IMG/VR virus record: IMGVR_UViG_3300012685_000005
Span: 1-58,682 of that record
Origin: a virus
Length of the DNA: 58,682 nucleotides
Reading direction: 5' to 3' (one strand)
Part shown: positions 51,651 to 58,682 of the stretch, piece by piece
Layout of the letters: the number at the start of each line of letters is the position of its first letter
Position numbering within the stretch: position 1 is the first letter of the stretch
Program-made: the position numbers and the translations under genes
The notes under the pieces: model-generated
Seen by the model: the letters and a program-made list of their open reading frames with translations, nothing else
What the model was told of the DNA's origin: nothing
Databases searched by the model: none

Positions 51651-51857
51651 ATGGCCATCGACTACGTTCATCGCCGCGCGCCCCTGCGCCGCGGTCGCCG
51701 CGTCCCGTTGAATGTGAACATCTCGCTCGACACCTTGAAAGAGCTCAGCCGCATCGGCGAGGGCAACCGCTCCGCCGCGATCGAGGATGTGGTGCGCTGG
51801 TACAGCGAACACCGCGCGCGCGAACTTGCCGCCCTTGTCCCTGACCCAGTGACTTAG
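51651..51857 (+). CDS. Ribbon-helix-helix-like regulator
   Basis: Encodes 68 residues: basic N-terminus (RRAPLRRGRRVPLNVNISLD), one strand, and helices 'TLKELSRIGEGNRSAAIEDV' and 'VRWYSEHRARELAAL'. The strand-helix-helix order fits the Arc/CopG family. CAGGGA before the ATG. It likely controls the primase-helicase gene beside it. Confidence 0.65.
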   Translation: MAIDYVHRRAPLRRGRRVPLNVNISLDTLKELSRIGEGNRSAAIEDVVRWYSEHRARELAALVPDPVT

Positions 51858-51869
51858 ACGCCGCCCGCC

Positions 51870-54080
51870 GTGGCGGTCGATTTCAAGCCCGTCGCCGAGG
51901 CCGCTCTGGCGATGGCGCATGTCCTGCTACCCCAATGGCTCGGCGGTGGCCGCAAGGGCCATGAGTGGCTCGGCGCGCGCAAGGCGAACGGCGGACCGGG
52001 CGACAGCTGGTCGGTGAACCTGAATACCGGCGTTTGGGCCTGTTTCAGTGGCGACGCCAAAGGCCGCGACCTGGTGTCTCTGTATGCCGAACTCAATCAC
52101 CTGAACCAACTCGCTGCCCTCAAGCAAGTCGCCGCACTCGTCGGCATCAACGATAGGCATGTCCCCGTCCTGCCACGCAGCGCCGAGCCCGCCACTGAAT
52201 ATGCCGCCGTCGATATCCCCATCGACGCGCCGCCAGTGCCGACGCGCGGCAACCTAACCGCCGTATACCGCTATGGCGCGGCGTTCGCGGTGGCCCGCTA
52301 TGAGGATGCCGACGGTAAGACGTTCTGCCCGTGGACCTGGCGCAACGGCGGCTGGCATGCCCGCGCGTACCCCGAGCCTCGACCGATTTATAACCTCGAG
52401 CTGCTCGCGAAGCACCCCACCTCGCCCGTGATGATCGTTGAGGGCGAGAAATGCGCCGACAGCCTCGCCCGCGCCTTGCGTAAATACGTGGTCGTCACGT
52501 GGGCGGGCGGCTCGAATTCGGTCGAGAAAAACGATTGGGGCCCGCTCGCCGGGCGCGACATCCTCATCTGGCCCGATGCCGATGACGCTGGCGCCAAAGC
52601 TGGCGCGACCCTGGCTGAGCTCCTGGTCAATGACGCCCAACACGTCCGCATCATCATTCCGACCGATCACAGTGATGGCTGGGACGCAGCGGACGCGATC
52701 GCAGAAGGGTGGGACGCGACGCGCATCGGGGACTGGGCGCGCGAGCATCTGCGCGTGGTCGAGAAGACGACGGAGAAGGCTAAGATGGCGCCGGCACAGT
52801 CCGCGCTGGCCATCGTCGACGCTGATTTTCTACCCGCGGCCGAGCGGGACGAGGACTATGAGTTCGGCTCGCCACCGCGATCGTCGATGGTGATGTGGAA
52901 GCAAATCGGGCTCGCCGCCGATTCCAAGGAAAAGCCGTATCCCACGCTAGCGAACGCTAGTCTTATCATGCGATTTCACCCGACTTTCAAGGGCAAAATC
53001 TGGTGGGATAGTTTCTGCGAACGCATCTATCACACGATGCACGGGCCCGTGCCGCAAGAGTGGAATGATGTGGATTCGGCGCGAGTTACCGCATTTATTC
53101 AACAGCAAATGGATTTACCAAAGGTCACGCTGAAATTAGTGCAAGAGGCCATTGTTCACGCCGCTCACGAAGTGCCGCGCAATTCGGTGCTCGACTGGCT
53201 GAACGGATTGACGTGGAACGGCGTTGAACGATTGGACTCCTGGGTCGGCGACTGCCTTGGAGTCGAATTAAATCCCTACACGCAAGCCGTGGGTCGCAAT
53301 TGGATCATCTCGATGGTCGCTCGAGCGTACAAACCCGGCTGCCAAGTTGACACCATGCCGGTACTGGAGGGCATCCAAGGCGAGGGTAAATCCTCTGCGC
53401 TCGAGATTCTCGGCGACCGATGGTACGCGGCCGTGGGGACGGCTTTCGGTAGTTACGATTTCATTCAAACCATCCAAGGTAAATGGCTGATCGAGATCCC
53501 CGACATGGCCGGGTTCGGACGCCGCGAACATAGCCATGTCCTTGCGACGATCACGACGCGGACCGATCGCTATCGCATGAAATATGGGCGCTTTGACCAA
53601 GATCATCCGCGTAAGTGCGTCTTTGCCGCCACATCAGAAACCGATGATTATCTTCCAGAAATGCGCGGATATCGCCGCTATTGGCCGCTCCGCTGCAGAG
53701 AGATCAATCTCGATGCACTGCGCGGCCAGCGTGAACAGCTCTTCGCGGAAGCTGTTCACGCCTGGCGCGAAGGCGCGAGCTTTCATCGCATGCCGATAGA
53801 GGATACTGCCACAGAGCAGCGCGCTAGGAACTCCGAGGACCTATGGACCGAGGATGTGCTGAGGTATTGTGAAACGCGCGCATTAGCGGGCCACCCGGTA
53901 CATCCCGCGAAGATTCTCACGGATAGTGAGATACACATGGAACGCAAGCATTTAGACCTCTCGGTCAAACTGCGAGTGATCAATATTCTCAAGGCTCACG
54001 GCTGGGTGTCGAAGACGATCGACAATCAGCGTCAGTATGTGAAGCCGCGACGAAACACCAAAGAGGATGGAAGTCCATGA
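51870..54080 (+). CDS. TOPRIM primase-helicase (VirE-type)
   Basis: Encodes 736 residues, GTG start. N-terminal zinc-binding-like part (about 1-75, NLNTGVWACFSGDAKGRDLV), TOPRIM with E191 in IVEGEKCADS and 'ILIWPDADDAGA' near 235, then a VirE/DUF-type SF3-like helicase with GIQGEGKS (501-508), 'WLIEIPDMAGFGR' and 'KCVFAATSETDDY'. It synthesises primers and unwinds DNA at the origin. It is the main replication protein here. No polymerase was found. Confidence 0.8.
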   Translation: MAVDFKPVAEAALAMAHVLLPQWLGGGRKGHEWLGARKANGGPGDSWSVNLNTGVWACFSGDAKGRDLVSLYAELNHLNQLAALKQVAALVGINDRHVPVLPRSAEPATEYAAVDIPIDAPPVPTRGNLTAVYRYGAAFAVARYEDADGKTFCPWTWRNGGWHARAYPEPRPIYNLELLAKHPTSPVMIVEGEKCADSLARALRKYVVVTWAGGSNSVEKNDWGPLAGRDILIWPDADDAGAKAGATLAELLVNDAQHVRIIIPTDHSDGWDAADAIAEGWDATRIGDWAREHLRVVEKTTEKAKMAPAQSALAIVDADFLPAAERDEDYEFGSPPRSSMVMWKQIGLAADSKEKPYPTLANASLIMRFHPTFKGKIWWDSFCERIYHTMHGPVPQEWNDVDSARVTAFIQQQMDLPKVTLKLVQEAIVHAAHEVPRNSVLDWLNGLTWNGVERLDSWVGDCLGVELNPYTQAVGRNWIISMVARAYKPGCQVDTMPVLEGIQGEGKSSALEILGDRWYAAVGTAFGSYDFIQTIQGKWLIEIPDMAGFGRREHSHVLATITTRTDRYRMKYGRFDQDHPRKCVFAATSETDDYLPEMRGYRRYWPLRCREINLDALRGQREQLFAEAVHAWREGASFHRMPIEDTATEQRARNSEDLWTEDVLRYCETRALAGHPVHPAKILTDSEIHMERKHLDLSVKLRVINILKAHGWVSKTIDNQRQYVKPRRNTKEDGSP

Positions 54081-54298
54081 AGCCATTCAGAGCACGCGTG
54101 TATTTTTTGTACAACAACACGAAGCACGCCTTCCTATCGACGAAGGGAGAGTGGACCGCGGTGTTTTGGGAAGCCCAAGATTTCAAGTCGTTTTCGGAGA
54201 TCAATGCAGCGATGGATGGCGTATTGCCCGACAATGCTACGTTTGCTGACTGCGAGATATTCGCCACCCAAGGGATTTGGGTCAAACCGCCCGCCTGA
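54077..54298 (+). CDS. Small hypothetical protein
   Basis: Encodes 73 residues: 'FRARVYFLYNNTKHAFLSTK' and 'ADCEIFATQGIWVKPPA'. ATGA overlap with the primase. Function unknown. Last gene before the candidate origin. Confidence 0.55.
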   Translation: MKPFRARVYFLYNNTKHAFLSTKGEWTAVFWEAQDFKSFSEINAAMDGVLPDNATFADCEIFATQGIWVKPPA

Positions 54299-54346
54299 AT
54301 CGATTAGGCCAGTGTCGACGCGCTTCGTTTATGCTGCGTTGCGCAT

Positions 54347-54371
54347 TACAGTCTCGTGCAGTCTCAAACAG
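54347..54371 (+). repeat. Origin-region repeat copy 1
   Basis: TACAGTCTCG, TGCAGTC and ACAG blocks in order. Matches the copy at 54,494 with a two-base insertion difference. Confidence 0.55.
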
Positions 54372-54493
54372 CACCATTCCTTTTCGTATCACGTATACCT
54401 ATCTCCGCGTCTCGACTTCTCATGTTACCTATGAGATTAACTGTAATGAGTGTAAGAGTGTAAGAAATAGAGCGGATTCAATGAGTTGAACGA

Positions 54494-54518
54494 TACAGTC
54501 TCGAATGCAGTCATACAG
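54494..54518 (+). repeat. Origin-region repeat copy 2
   Basis: TACAGTCTCG, TGCAGTC and ATACAG blocks in the same order as the copy at 54,347. Spacing between copies is 147 bases. Confidence 0.55.
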
Positions 54519-54583
54519 TTCGCGTGGGACAATCTGTTACACTGATATATCAGCGCCTTCGCAGCGCAAGGGGTCGAAATATT

Positions 54584-54664
54584 ATGGCCTCGACTCGGCC
54601 GCGAAAGTCTGGCGCGAAAACCCGCGCGCAACGCATCGCACCAAAGTTATACAACGCTGCCTAG
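54584..54664 (+). CDS. 26-residue basic peptide ORF
   Basis: Encodes MASTRPRKSGAKTRAQRIAP and six more residues, with AAGGGGT about ten bases before the ATG. Very basic. It could be a DNA-binding peptide or noncoding. Support is weak. Confidence 0.3.
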   Translation: MASTRPRKSGAKTRAQRIAPKLYNAA

Positions 54665-54669
54665 GCAAC

Positions 54670-54678
54670 TGTGGATAG
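54670..54678. other. DnaA-box-like site
   Basis: TGTGGATAG, whose complement CTATCCACA matches 8 of 9 bases of TTATCCACA. A single site is weak evidence on its own but fits an origin. Confidence 0.35.
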
Positions 54679-54738
54679 GTGAGCGCGCGCTGTTACAAAC
54701 CGAGTGCATGATTTAGTAAGTCATTGATTAGTATAAGT

Positions 54739-54767
54739 ATTATAGTAAATTTCTATTTGACATACAA
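54739..54767 (-). promoter_or_regulatory. Near-consensus leftward promoter
   Basis: On the minus strand TTGTAT is followed 17 bases later by TATAAT. Transcription would run leftward across the origin and antisense to the primase gene. No gene starts at once downstream on that strand, so an RNA primer or antisense RNA is possible. Confidence 0.5.
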
Positions 54768-54813
54768 TACATTATACGAAGTTGCGGCGCAGTATGGCGC
54801 AGCTGAGTCCCTT

Positions 54814-54852
54814 CCTGGCCAGCTCGGCCTGGCGTTCTGTGGCCAGGTTTTT
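54814..54852 (+). terminator. Terminator-like hairpin in origin region
   Basis: CCTGGCCA (54,814-54,821) pairs with TGGCCAGG (54,840-54,847), followed by five T. The loop is 18 bases, longer than usual. It could end rightward transcripts from the primase region. Confidence 0.45.
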
Positions 54853-54978
54853 GACCCCTGGGTACCCCCTTTTTTCTAGGCGTTCGGGTCCCGATGTACC
54901 GGTACTGTGCGCCGCGACGATATACGAAAAATATCCTAAAACGGATCCCTTTTCGGGCTAGTAAAAATATCCCCACAT

Positions 54979-55008
54979 AGTATGCTTGCGTCATGCGTTA
55001 AGCATACT
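54979..55008. promoter_or_regulatory. 9-bp perfect inverted repeat before RHH-like gene
   Basis: AGTATGCTT and AAGCATACT flank a 12-base centre. It ends two bases before AAGGAGGG, the binding site of the gene at 55,021. It could be an operator for that gene's own product, or an RNA hairpin limiting ribosome access. Confidence 0.6.
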
Positions 55009-55020
55009 AAGGAGGGATAA

Positions 55021-55650
55021 ATGAGTCAGGAATACAAGCCCAGGGTGAACCTAAAATTGACGCAATTGACGCATCGATTACTCAAAGTCTGGTGTGCGGA
55101 GCGCGATTTGACGTTACAGGCCGGCGCCACGCGGCTGATCGAGGAAGGGGTCAAGAGAAAGGTCGGCGCTGCCGCGGCGGCGGGGATGGTGGAGCGGGCG
55201 CCGGGCGTATGGGAATGGCCTGGTGCGCCCAATATAGACACGTCGGGGCTGTCGCCGCGTCCGGCGCCATCGCCGCCCGTGAGTCAGCCGAAGCCCGAAC
55301 GTGAACCGTTCCCCTGGGCGACGCGCGAGGATGCGCGCAATGGGACGGTCATGGTGGAGAGTTTTCGGATTCCGCTCGACTGGACGTGCTGGGATGGGGA
55401 TGTCGTGCGGACCCGCGCCGAGATGATCGCCGCCGGACTAGCGAATGACTTGGTGCCGTATGAGCCGCCGCCGTCGAATGGCGAATCGAATGGGGCGTCG
55501 GTGTCCACGTCCATCCGCTACACCCCTGCCACCCACGACATCCCGCGCGACTGGGTGAACGAGTACGGGTTGACGGTGGAGCAGCAGTCGGTGGTTGGGG
55601 CGGATGACACGTTGGAGTATGGGCCTCGGAAGGGCGGTGTTGCACACTAG
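55021..55650 (+). CDS. RHH-like N-terminal domain regulator
   Basis: Encodes 209 residues with a very strong binding site (AAGGAGGG). The first 45 residues ('RVNLKLTQLTHRLLKVWCAE' and 'TLQAGATRLIEEGVKRKVG') fit a ribbon-helix-helix DNA-binding domain. A proline-rich linker and a separate beta/helical domain follow. Possibly autoregulates through the inverted repeat upstream. Confidence 0.6.
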   Translation: MSQEYKPRVNLKLTQLTHRLLKVWCAERDLTLQAGATRLIEEGVKRKVGAAAAAGMVERAPGVWEWPGAPNIDTSGLSPRPAPSPPVSQPKPEREPFPWATREDARNGTVMVESFRIPLDWTCWDGDVVRTRAEMIAAGLANDLVPYEPPPSNGESNGASVSTSIRYTPATHDIPRDWVNEYGLTVEQQSVVGADDTLEYGPRKGGVAH

Positions 55651-55700
55651 AGTAAAGTACTATACGCTGCGCTGGAACATGGGTGTTAAAGGGAAGTAGC

Positions 55701-56162
55701 GTGGTAGATAAGTGGAAAGGTCCTAGTCCGGCAAACGCGCAAAGATACATTGAAGAACGCCGTGACATTGTTGACGGAGGCTGCTGGAGATGGCGAAACT
55801 GTGTTGACAAGGGCGGTTACGGGAAAGTCGCTAGCAAACTAGCCCATCGGATTTCTTATGAGGCGTTTATTGGACCGATCCCTGAGGGGCTGACGATTGA
55901 CCATCTTTGCCGCAATCGCCGCTGTGTAAATCCAGCGCACATGGAACCTGTCACGAATAAGGTCAATGTCTTGCGTGGCATCAGTCCGTCAGCGAAGCAC
56001 GCAGCAAAGACGCATTGTGTTTACGGTCATGAATTGCTTGGAGATAACATTTACGTTGACCCGAAGGGACGACGGGTCTGCCGAAAGTGTTCCAGGAAGA
56101 GGGACAGCGAGAGATACTATCGTGATAAGGCTGAAGCGAAATGCGAGGAGTTGATCGCGTGA
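55701..56162 (+). CDS. HNH endonuclease (HNH_3-like)
   Basis: Encodes 153 residues from a GTG at 55,701, AAAGGGA upstream (a GTG at 55,683 is possible). 'LAHRISYEAFIGPIPEGLTI', 'DHLCRNRRCVNPAHMEPVTN' is a clear HNH motif. A C-terminal Cys-His set (HCVYGHELLGDNIYV ... CRKC) binds zinc. Likely a homing-type nuclease. Confidence 0.8.
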   Translation: MVDKWKGPSPANAQRYIEERRDIVDGGCWRWRNCVDKGGYGKVASKLAHRISYEAFIGPIPEGLTIDHLCRNRRCVNPAHMEPVTNKVNVLRGISPSAKHAAKTHCVYGHELLGDNIYVDPKGRRVCRKCSRKRDSERYYRDKAEAKCEELIA

Positions 56163-56374
56163 AGCGCCAACGTGATAAAAATCGCAGCGAGAGTATGTCA
56201 CTCTATCTTACGCCAGCATTGAAAGCGGAACTGATGGCAGAAGCCTGGGAAGAACAACGTTCGCTCTCGGATTATATATTTGGTCTCCTGCAGCGCCGCG
56301 GCAAATGGGCACGGAGCGTTGGGAAAGCGGGCGGCTACGATCTAGCTGTGCCAGCGCGGCCGAAGAAGGATTGA
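56159..56374 (+). CDS. CopG/RHH-like regulator
   Basis: Encodes 71 residues, GTG start overlapping the HNH stop (GTGA). 'RSESMSLYLTPALKAELMAE' and 'AWEEQRSLSDYIFGLLQRRG' are the strand and helices of a ribbon-helix-helix protein. Probably DNA binding. Confidence 0.6.
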   Translation: MKRQRDKNRSESMSLYLTPALKAELMAEAWEEQRSLSDYIFGLLQRRGKWARSVGKAGGYDLAVPARPKKD

Positions 56375-56421
56375 ATGGTCTACGCTGATCAAGTCTGTTG
56401 CCTTTAGAAGAGGAAGCAAAC

Positions 56422-57021
56422 ATGAGTAAACAAATATCAATAGTCCCTCGAATAGTCCGCGTAAGCGCTTTGGCCCTCTTACTTGCCGCGAGTGCTCACG
56501 CACAAACCTATGATGTCGAGATCACGATGGCCGGTATCGCCCCGGCGCCGGTCACCTTCTCGGGAAGCTTTACATTCGATACACAAGGGACTTGTCAGGG
56601 ATCGGCAGCATTCTGCCCAGTCGGTTCGAAGCCCATGTTATCGAACGTGACTATCAGTGATCCTTTGAGTATGGATCAGCCGAGTGGCCCAAGGGCATTC
56701 ACGGGCGGACTCGGCAGTGCCTATGGTGTGGAACTGATGGACACCTACTATGGTGTTCAAGGACAATCGAGCAGCAACACGTATCTCTGGTTCACTACCC
56801 CTAAGTTGCTCGGCAGCGAGACCCCACAGATGACCGATATCACGTTTTGGGGAGGCGGTCCGACGGGTCAAAGCTGCGGTGTAACGCCGGGCGTGACCTG
56901 TACCACTGCGAGTCTGCGCGTCGCCACTGCTGCAGAAATCGATTCCACCTCTGCGATTAGCGACCTGACGCTGTTACTGGGTGGATTGGCTGTGCTACGT
57001 GGAAGGCGGTCGGTGCTATGA
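56422..57021 (+). CDS. Exported protein with PEP-CTERM-like tail
   Basis: Encodes 199 residues. AGGAAGC precedes the ATG. Signal peptide 'VRVSALALLLAASAHA' with cleavage after AHA; a beta-rich body with two Cys pairs; C-terminus 'AISDLTLLLGGLAVLRGRR', a hydrophobic helix followed by Arg, as in PEP-CTERM-type sorting signals, though the PEP residues are absent. This kind of protein is bacterial, and is surface exported. It lies between regulators and terminase, like a moron gene. Confidence 0.65.
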   Translation: MSKQISIVPRIVRVSALALLLAASAHAQTYDVEITMAGIAPAPVTFSGSFTFDTQGTCQGSAAFCPVGSKPMLSNVTISDPLSMDQPSGPRAFTGGLGSAYGVELMDTYYGVQGQSSSNTYLWFTTPKLLGSETPQMTDITFWGGGPTGQSCGVTPGVTCTTASLRVATAAEIDSTSAISDLTLLLGGLAVLRGRRSVL

Positions 57022-57209
57022 CCGTCCATGGAGACCTTGCCCCGACCGCGAAGCTGCGATGGGTGAGCCGCGACGGCGCGCGCGTCCACGCGTCACTGCC
57101 CAACTTCGTTTTACAGCAATGGTGGGCCCAAGAGGTGCCATCCTACATGCGGTCGATGGCGGTGGGCGAGTGGCGGGATGTTGAGGTCGTGGTGGCCGAG
57201 TCCACATGA
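57018..57209 (+). CDS. Small hypothetical protein
   Basis: Encodes 63 residues: 'APTAKLRWVSRDGARVHASL' and 'VGEWRDVEVVVAEST'. ATGA overlap with both neighbours. Some likeness to the gene at 49,324 (same size and a similar ending), possibly a paralogue. Function unknown. Confidence 0.55.
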   Translation: MTVHGDLAPTAKLRWVSRDGARVHASLPNFVLQQWWAQEVPSYMRSMAVGEWRDVEVVVAEST

Positions 57210-57829
57210 CCGACGACCTCACCCCCCGCCGCCGCGGCCGCCCGCCCAAGCAGACTCTCATCCAAGGGCCGCCGCCCGCCGCCCCCGAAGTCAAAGGCGC
57301 CGAGCGCGAGGCCCTCGCCTGCTGGTGGAAAGAGCGCATCCAGGACTTGGAGCGCATCTACGAAGAGCGCATCGAAATCTTGCGCACCGTGGGCGAGCAT
57401 CCCTCCCCTGTGTTCGCGAAGATCGTGCGCTACGACGGCGCGCTGGGGATACCGAAGACATTGCTCGCGAAGAAATTAGGCATGTCGGTGATCGCGTTGA
57501 CCCACCACTACGGCGATGAGTACGACTTGGGCGCGACCGAAGTGATCTCGCAGGTCGCGGCTAACATGGTGCGCATCGCGACATCCGTCACGGACCCGGC
57601 CGCATCGAAAGTGGGCATGCAGATACTTGAACGGCGTGGTGGTGAAGAGTACAAGCCGCCGGCCCAAAAGTTGAAAGTGGAAGATGATCGAGATAAGCCG
57701 CCTGTGATTGATTCGAGTCGACTCACTTACGAGGAACGCCAGCAGCTCAGAGAAATGCTGACGCGTGTTGCGGCCGGCGGCCAGGGCGATGCATTGCAAC
57801 CCGATGAAGAAGAAGGCGTGATCATTTAA
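57206..57829 (+). CDS. Terminase small subunit-like protein
   Basis: Encodes 207 residues. Basic N-terminus 'RRRGRPPKQTL', then helical, with a HTH 'LGIPKTLLAKKLGMSVIALT' followed by 'HHYGDEYDLGATEVISQVAA' and 'TDPAASKVGMQILERRGGEE', as in small terminases of tailed phages. It should recognise packaging sites and work with the large terminase, which was not found in the window. Confidence 0.7.
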   Translation: MTDDLTPRRRGRPPKQTLIQGPPPAAPEVKGAEREALACWWKERIQDLERIYEERIEILRTVGEHPSPVFAKIVRYDGALGIPKTLLAKKLGMSVIALTHHYGDEYDLGATEVISQVAANMVRIATSVTDPAASKVGMQILERRGGEEYKPPAQKLKVEDDRDKPPVIDSSRLTYEERQQLREMLTRVAAGGQGDALQPDEEEGVII

Positions 57830-58044
57830 TGAAGCCGATACCGATTGCCGCCGCGCGCCGCATCGCCGAAGACTACGGCTATGATCAAGTCGTGATTGTG
57901 GCGCGCAAAACGGAATCCGGAGTGGACGGTGAGCCGCACGGCGAGCACTGCACGACATACGGCATTAATAAAGTGCACTGCGACGTGGCCGCCCGCATCG
58001 GAAACTTTTTCAAGCACAGACTGATGGGATGGCCAGAGAAGTGA
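57829..58044 (+). CDS. Conserved-looking small phage protein
   Basis: Encodes 71 residues: 'PIAAARRIAEDYGYDQVVIV' and 'GEHCTTYGINKVHCDVAARI'. The pattern 'xIAxxYGYDQVVIxAR ... HxTTYGxxxxHCxVAAxxGxFxKxxxMGW' is very common in phages. Function is unknown. Overlaps the terminase stop by one base. Confidence 0.7.
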   Translation: MKPIPIAAARRIAEDYGYDQVVIVARKTESGVDGEPHGEHCTTYGINKVHCDVAARIGNFFKHRLMGWPEK

Positions 58045-58217
58045 GCCGCCCCCGCCTCGTCGCGCCCGCCACCCTGCGCCTGATTGATCGCTGGTTCGCG
58101 CAAACCCAGCGCAATAAAGTGCCGCCCGCGAAAGTCGTCGCTTACAAGTTAGGCATATCCATTTCGACGCTCTACAACGCGGCGAGCCGGCGGGATCGTT
58201 ACGTGGGCATTCCGTGA
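58041..58217 (+). CDS. Small HTH-like protein
   Basis: Encodes 58 residues from the GTG at 58,041 (ATG 58,029 would add four). 'PPAKVVAYKLGISISTLYNA' then 'ASRRDRYVGI' resembles a helix-turn-helix. GTGA overlap. Possibly a regulator of the packaging genes. Confidence 0.5.
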   Translation: MSRPRLVAPATLRLIDRWFAQTQRNKVPPAKVVAYKLGISISTLYNAASRRDRYVGIP

Positions 58218-58229
58218 CCGTCGCCGACC

Positions 58230-58682
58230 ATGGAGCATGAACCCTCAATTGGATTGTCGGACGACTGGTACACGCCGCCCGAGATATTTGAGGCGTTACG
58301 CATTCGATTCGATCTGGATCCTTGCTCGCCTGGACACGGCCATTGGGTCCCAGCGGAACGCATCTATACGATTGCCGATGACGGGCTCAAACAGCCGTGG
58401 GCCGGCACCGTCTTTATGAATCCGCCCTTCGGCGGTCGCAATGGGCATGTCCCCTGGCTGCGCAAGTTCATCGAGCATCGCGACGGCATCGCTATTGTGC
58501 GGGCCTATACGAGCGCTGGCTGGTTTCATGACTGGGTGCCGCGTGCGGACCTGATCCTATTCCCACGCGGCAAGACGAAATTCGTGCGCCCTGACGGGAC
58601 CGTCGGCAAAGCACCAGGCGCAGGGATCGTCATGATTGCTGTGGGCGAGTTCGCCACACACTCGCTTCGCAATAGTGGCCTA
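58230..58682 (+). CDS. Phage DNA N6-adenine methyltransferase, 3' end outside window
   Basis: Encodes at least 151 residues, open to the window end. 'LSDDWYTPPEIFEALRIRFD' then 'LDPCSPGHGHWVPAERIYTI' and FMNPPFGG (the DPPY-type catalytic motif NPPF) identify a phage Dam family enzyme. It methylates adenine in DNA, probably to protect phage DNA from restriction. The C-terminus (IVMIAVGEFATHSLRNSGL) is close to complete. Confidence 0.8.
   Translation, partial: MEHEPSIGLSDDWYTPPEIFEALRIRFDLDPCSPGHGHWVPAERIYTIADDGLKQPWAGTVFMNPPFGGRNGHVPWLRKFIEHRDGIAIVRAYTSAGWFHDWVPRADLILFPRGKTKFVRPDGTVGKAPGAGIVMIAVGEFATHSLRNSGL

Larger units (their letters stand above)
54299..55020. other. Candidate replication origin / control region
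   Basis: A 722-base gap with no confident gene. It holds two related 25-base repeats (54,347 and 54,494), tandem GAGTGTAA, a DnaA-box-like TGTGGATAG (54,670), an inverted repeat TCTCAT/ATGAGA (54,418-54,436), a leftward promoter candidate, a terminator-like hairpin and AT-rich stretches. It follows directly on the primase-helicase, so an origin is the likeliest reading. One 26-codon ORF is listed separately. Confidence 0.5.

Noticed and set aside
54757-54779. TTGACA followed by TATACG as a rightward promoter
   Set aside because: Spacing is only eleven bases, too short for sigma70.
54740-54994. 84-codon minus-strand frame in the origin region
   Set aside because: Arg/Gly-rich, no binding site, contains the promoter and hairpin elements; looks noncoding.

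Overview
The window is most likely a tailed-phage (podovirus-type) genome or a large piece of one. There is a head module (co-chaperonin-like protein, scaffold-like protein, Mu gpT-like major capsid protein), a P22-type head-tail connector and tail hub, two very large ejection-type internal virion proteins, several fibres, a complete Gram-negative lysis cassette, and early modules of tightly overlapping small genes. No tape-measure protein, tail tube or sheath is visible, which argues for a short-tailed virion. The host is inferred to be a Gram-negative proteobacterium: the phage carries an i-spanin/o-spanin pair, a lipid A deacylase-like outer-membrane barrel, and an exported protein with a PEP-CTERM-like C-terminus. 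No integrase, rRNA, CRISPR array or convincing tRNA was seen.

Layout. (1) 1-6,004 (+): head genes, closed by a terminator at about 6,012-6,057. (2) 6,071-20,065 (+): adhesin, fibre and depolymerase region. It holds an S74-chaperone fibre, three collagen-like (Gly-Pro-Thr) fibres, a GH5-like enzyme behind Ig-like domains, a GH16-like enzyme carrying a CBM5/12-like insert, a GT2 glycosyltransferase and a connector protein. (3) 20,142-22,490 (+): lysis region with endolysin, holin-like protein, Rz, an Rz1 embedded in a second frame, and a PagL-like barrel. (4) 22,490-34,433 (+): adaptor, tail hub, a virion-type protein split by a Nudix domain, a GNAT acetyltransferase, two ejection proteins and a terminal fibre. 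(5) 34,430-45,512 (-): a leftward early operon of about 30 mostly tiny overlapping genes, including a PurA/PurZ-superfamily enzyme coupled to a VWA protein, and a recombination set (Sak4-like ATPase, SbcC/RecF-like ATPase, PD-(D/E)XK exonuclease). (6) 45,513-45,634: divergent control region. (7) 45,635-54,298 (+): XRE-type regulator, GIY-YIG protein, SF2 helicase, HNH nuclease, small genes, VRR-NUC nuclease, RHH regulator and a TOPRIM/VirE primase-helicase. (8) 54,299-55,020: gene-poor, repeat-rich candidate origin. (9) 55,021-58,682 (+): regulators, HNH nuclease, PEP-CTERM-like secreted protein, terminase small subunit and a DNA N6-adenine methyltransferase cut by the window end.

How it fits together. 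Rightward and leftward early transcription appears to diverge from 45.5 kb, with replication served by the primase-helicase next to the candidate origin. The late genes run from the small terminase through head, fibres, lysis and ejection proteins, and meet the leftward operon tail-to-tail at 34,430. Large terminase and portal were not found. In phages of this layout they normally sit between the small terminase and the scaffold, which here means across the window ends, so the window is probably incomplete there. DNA polymerase and single-strand binding protein were also not recognised.

The most unusual content is the PurA/PurZ-like enzyme overlapping a VWA gene, the two glycoside-hydrolase fibres, the Nudix domain inserted in a virion-type protein, the PagL-like barrel attached to the lysis genes, and the PEP-CTERM-like exported protein. 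All functional calls are from reading motifs by eye; no database search was run.
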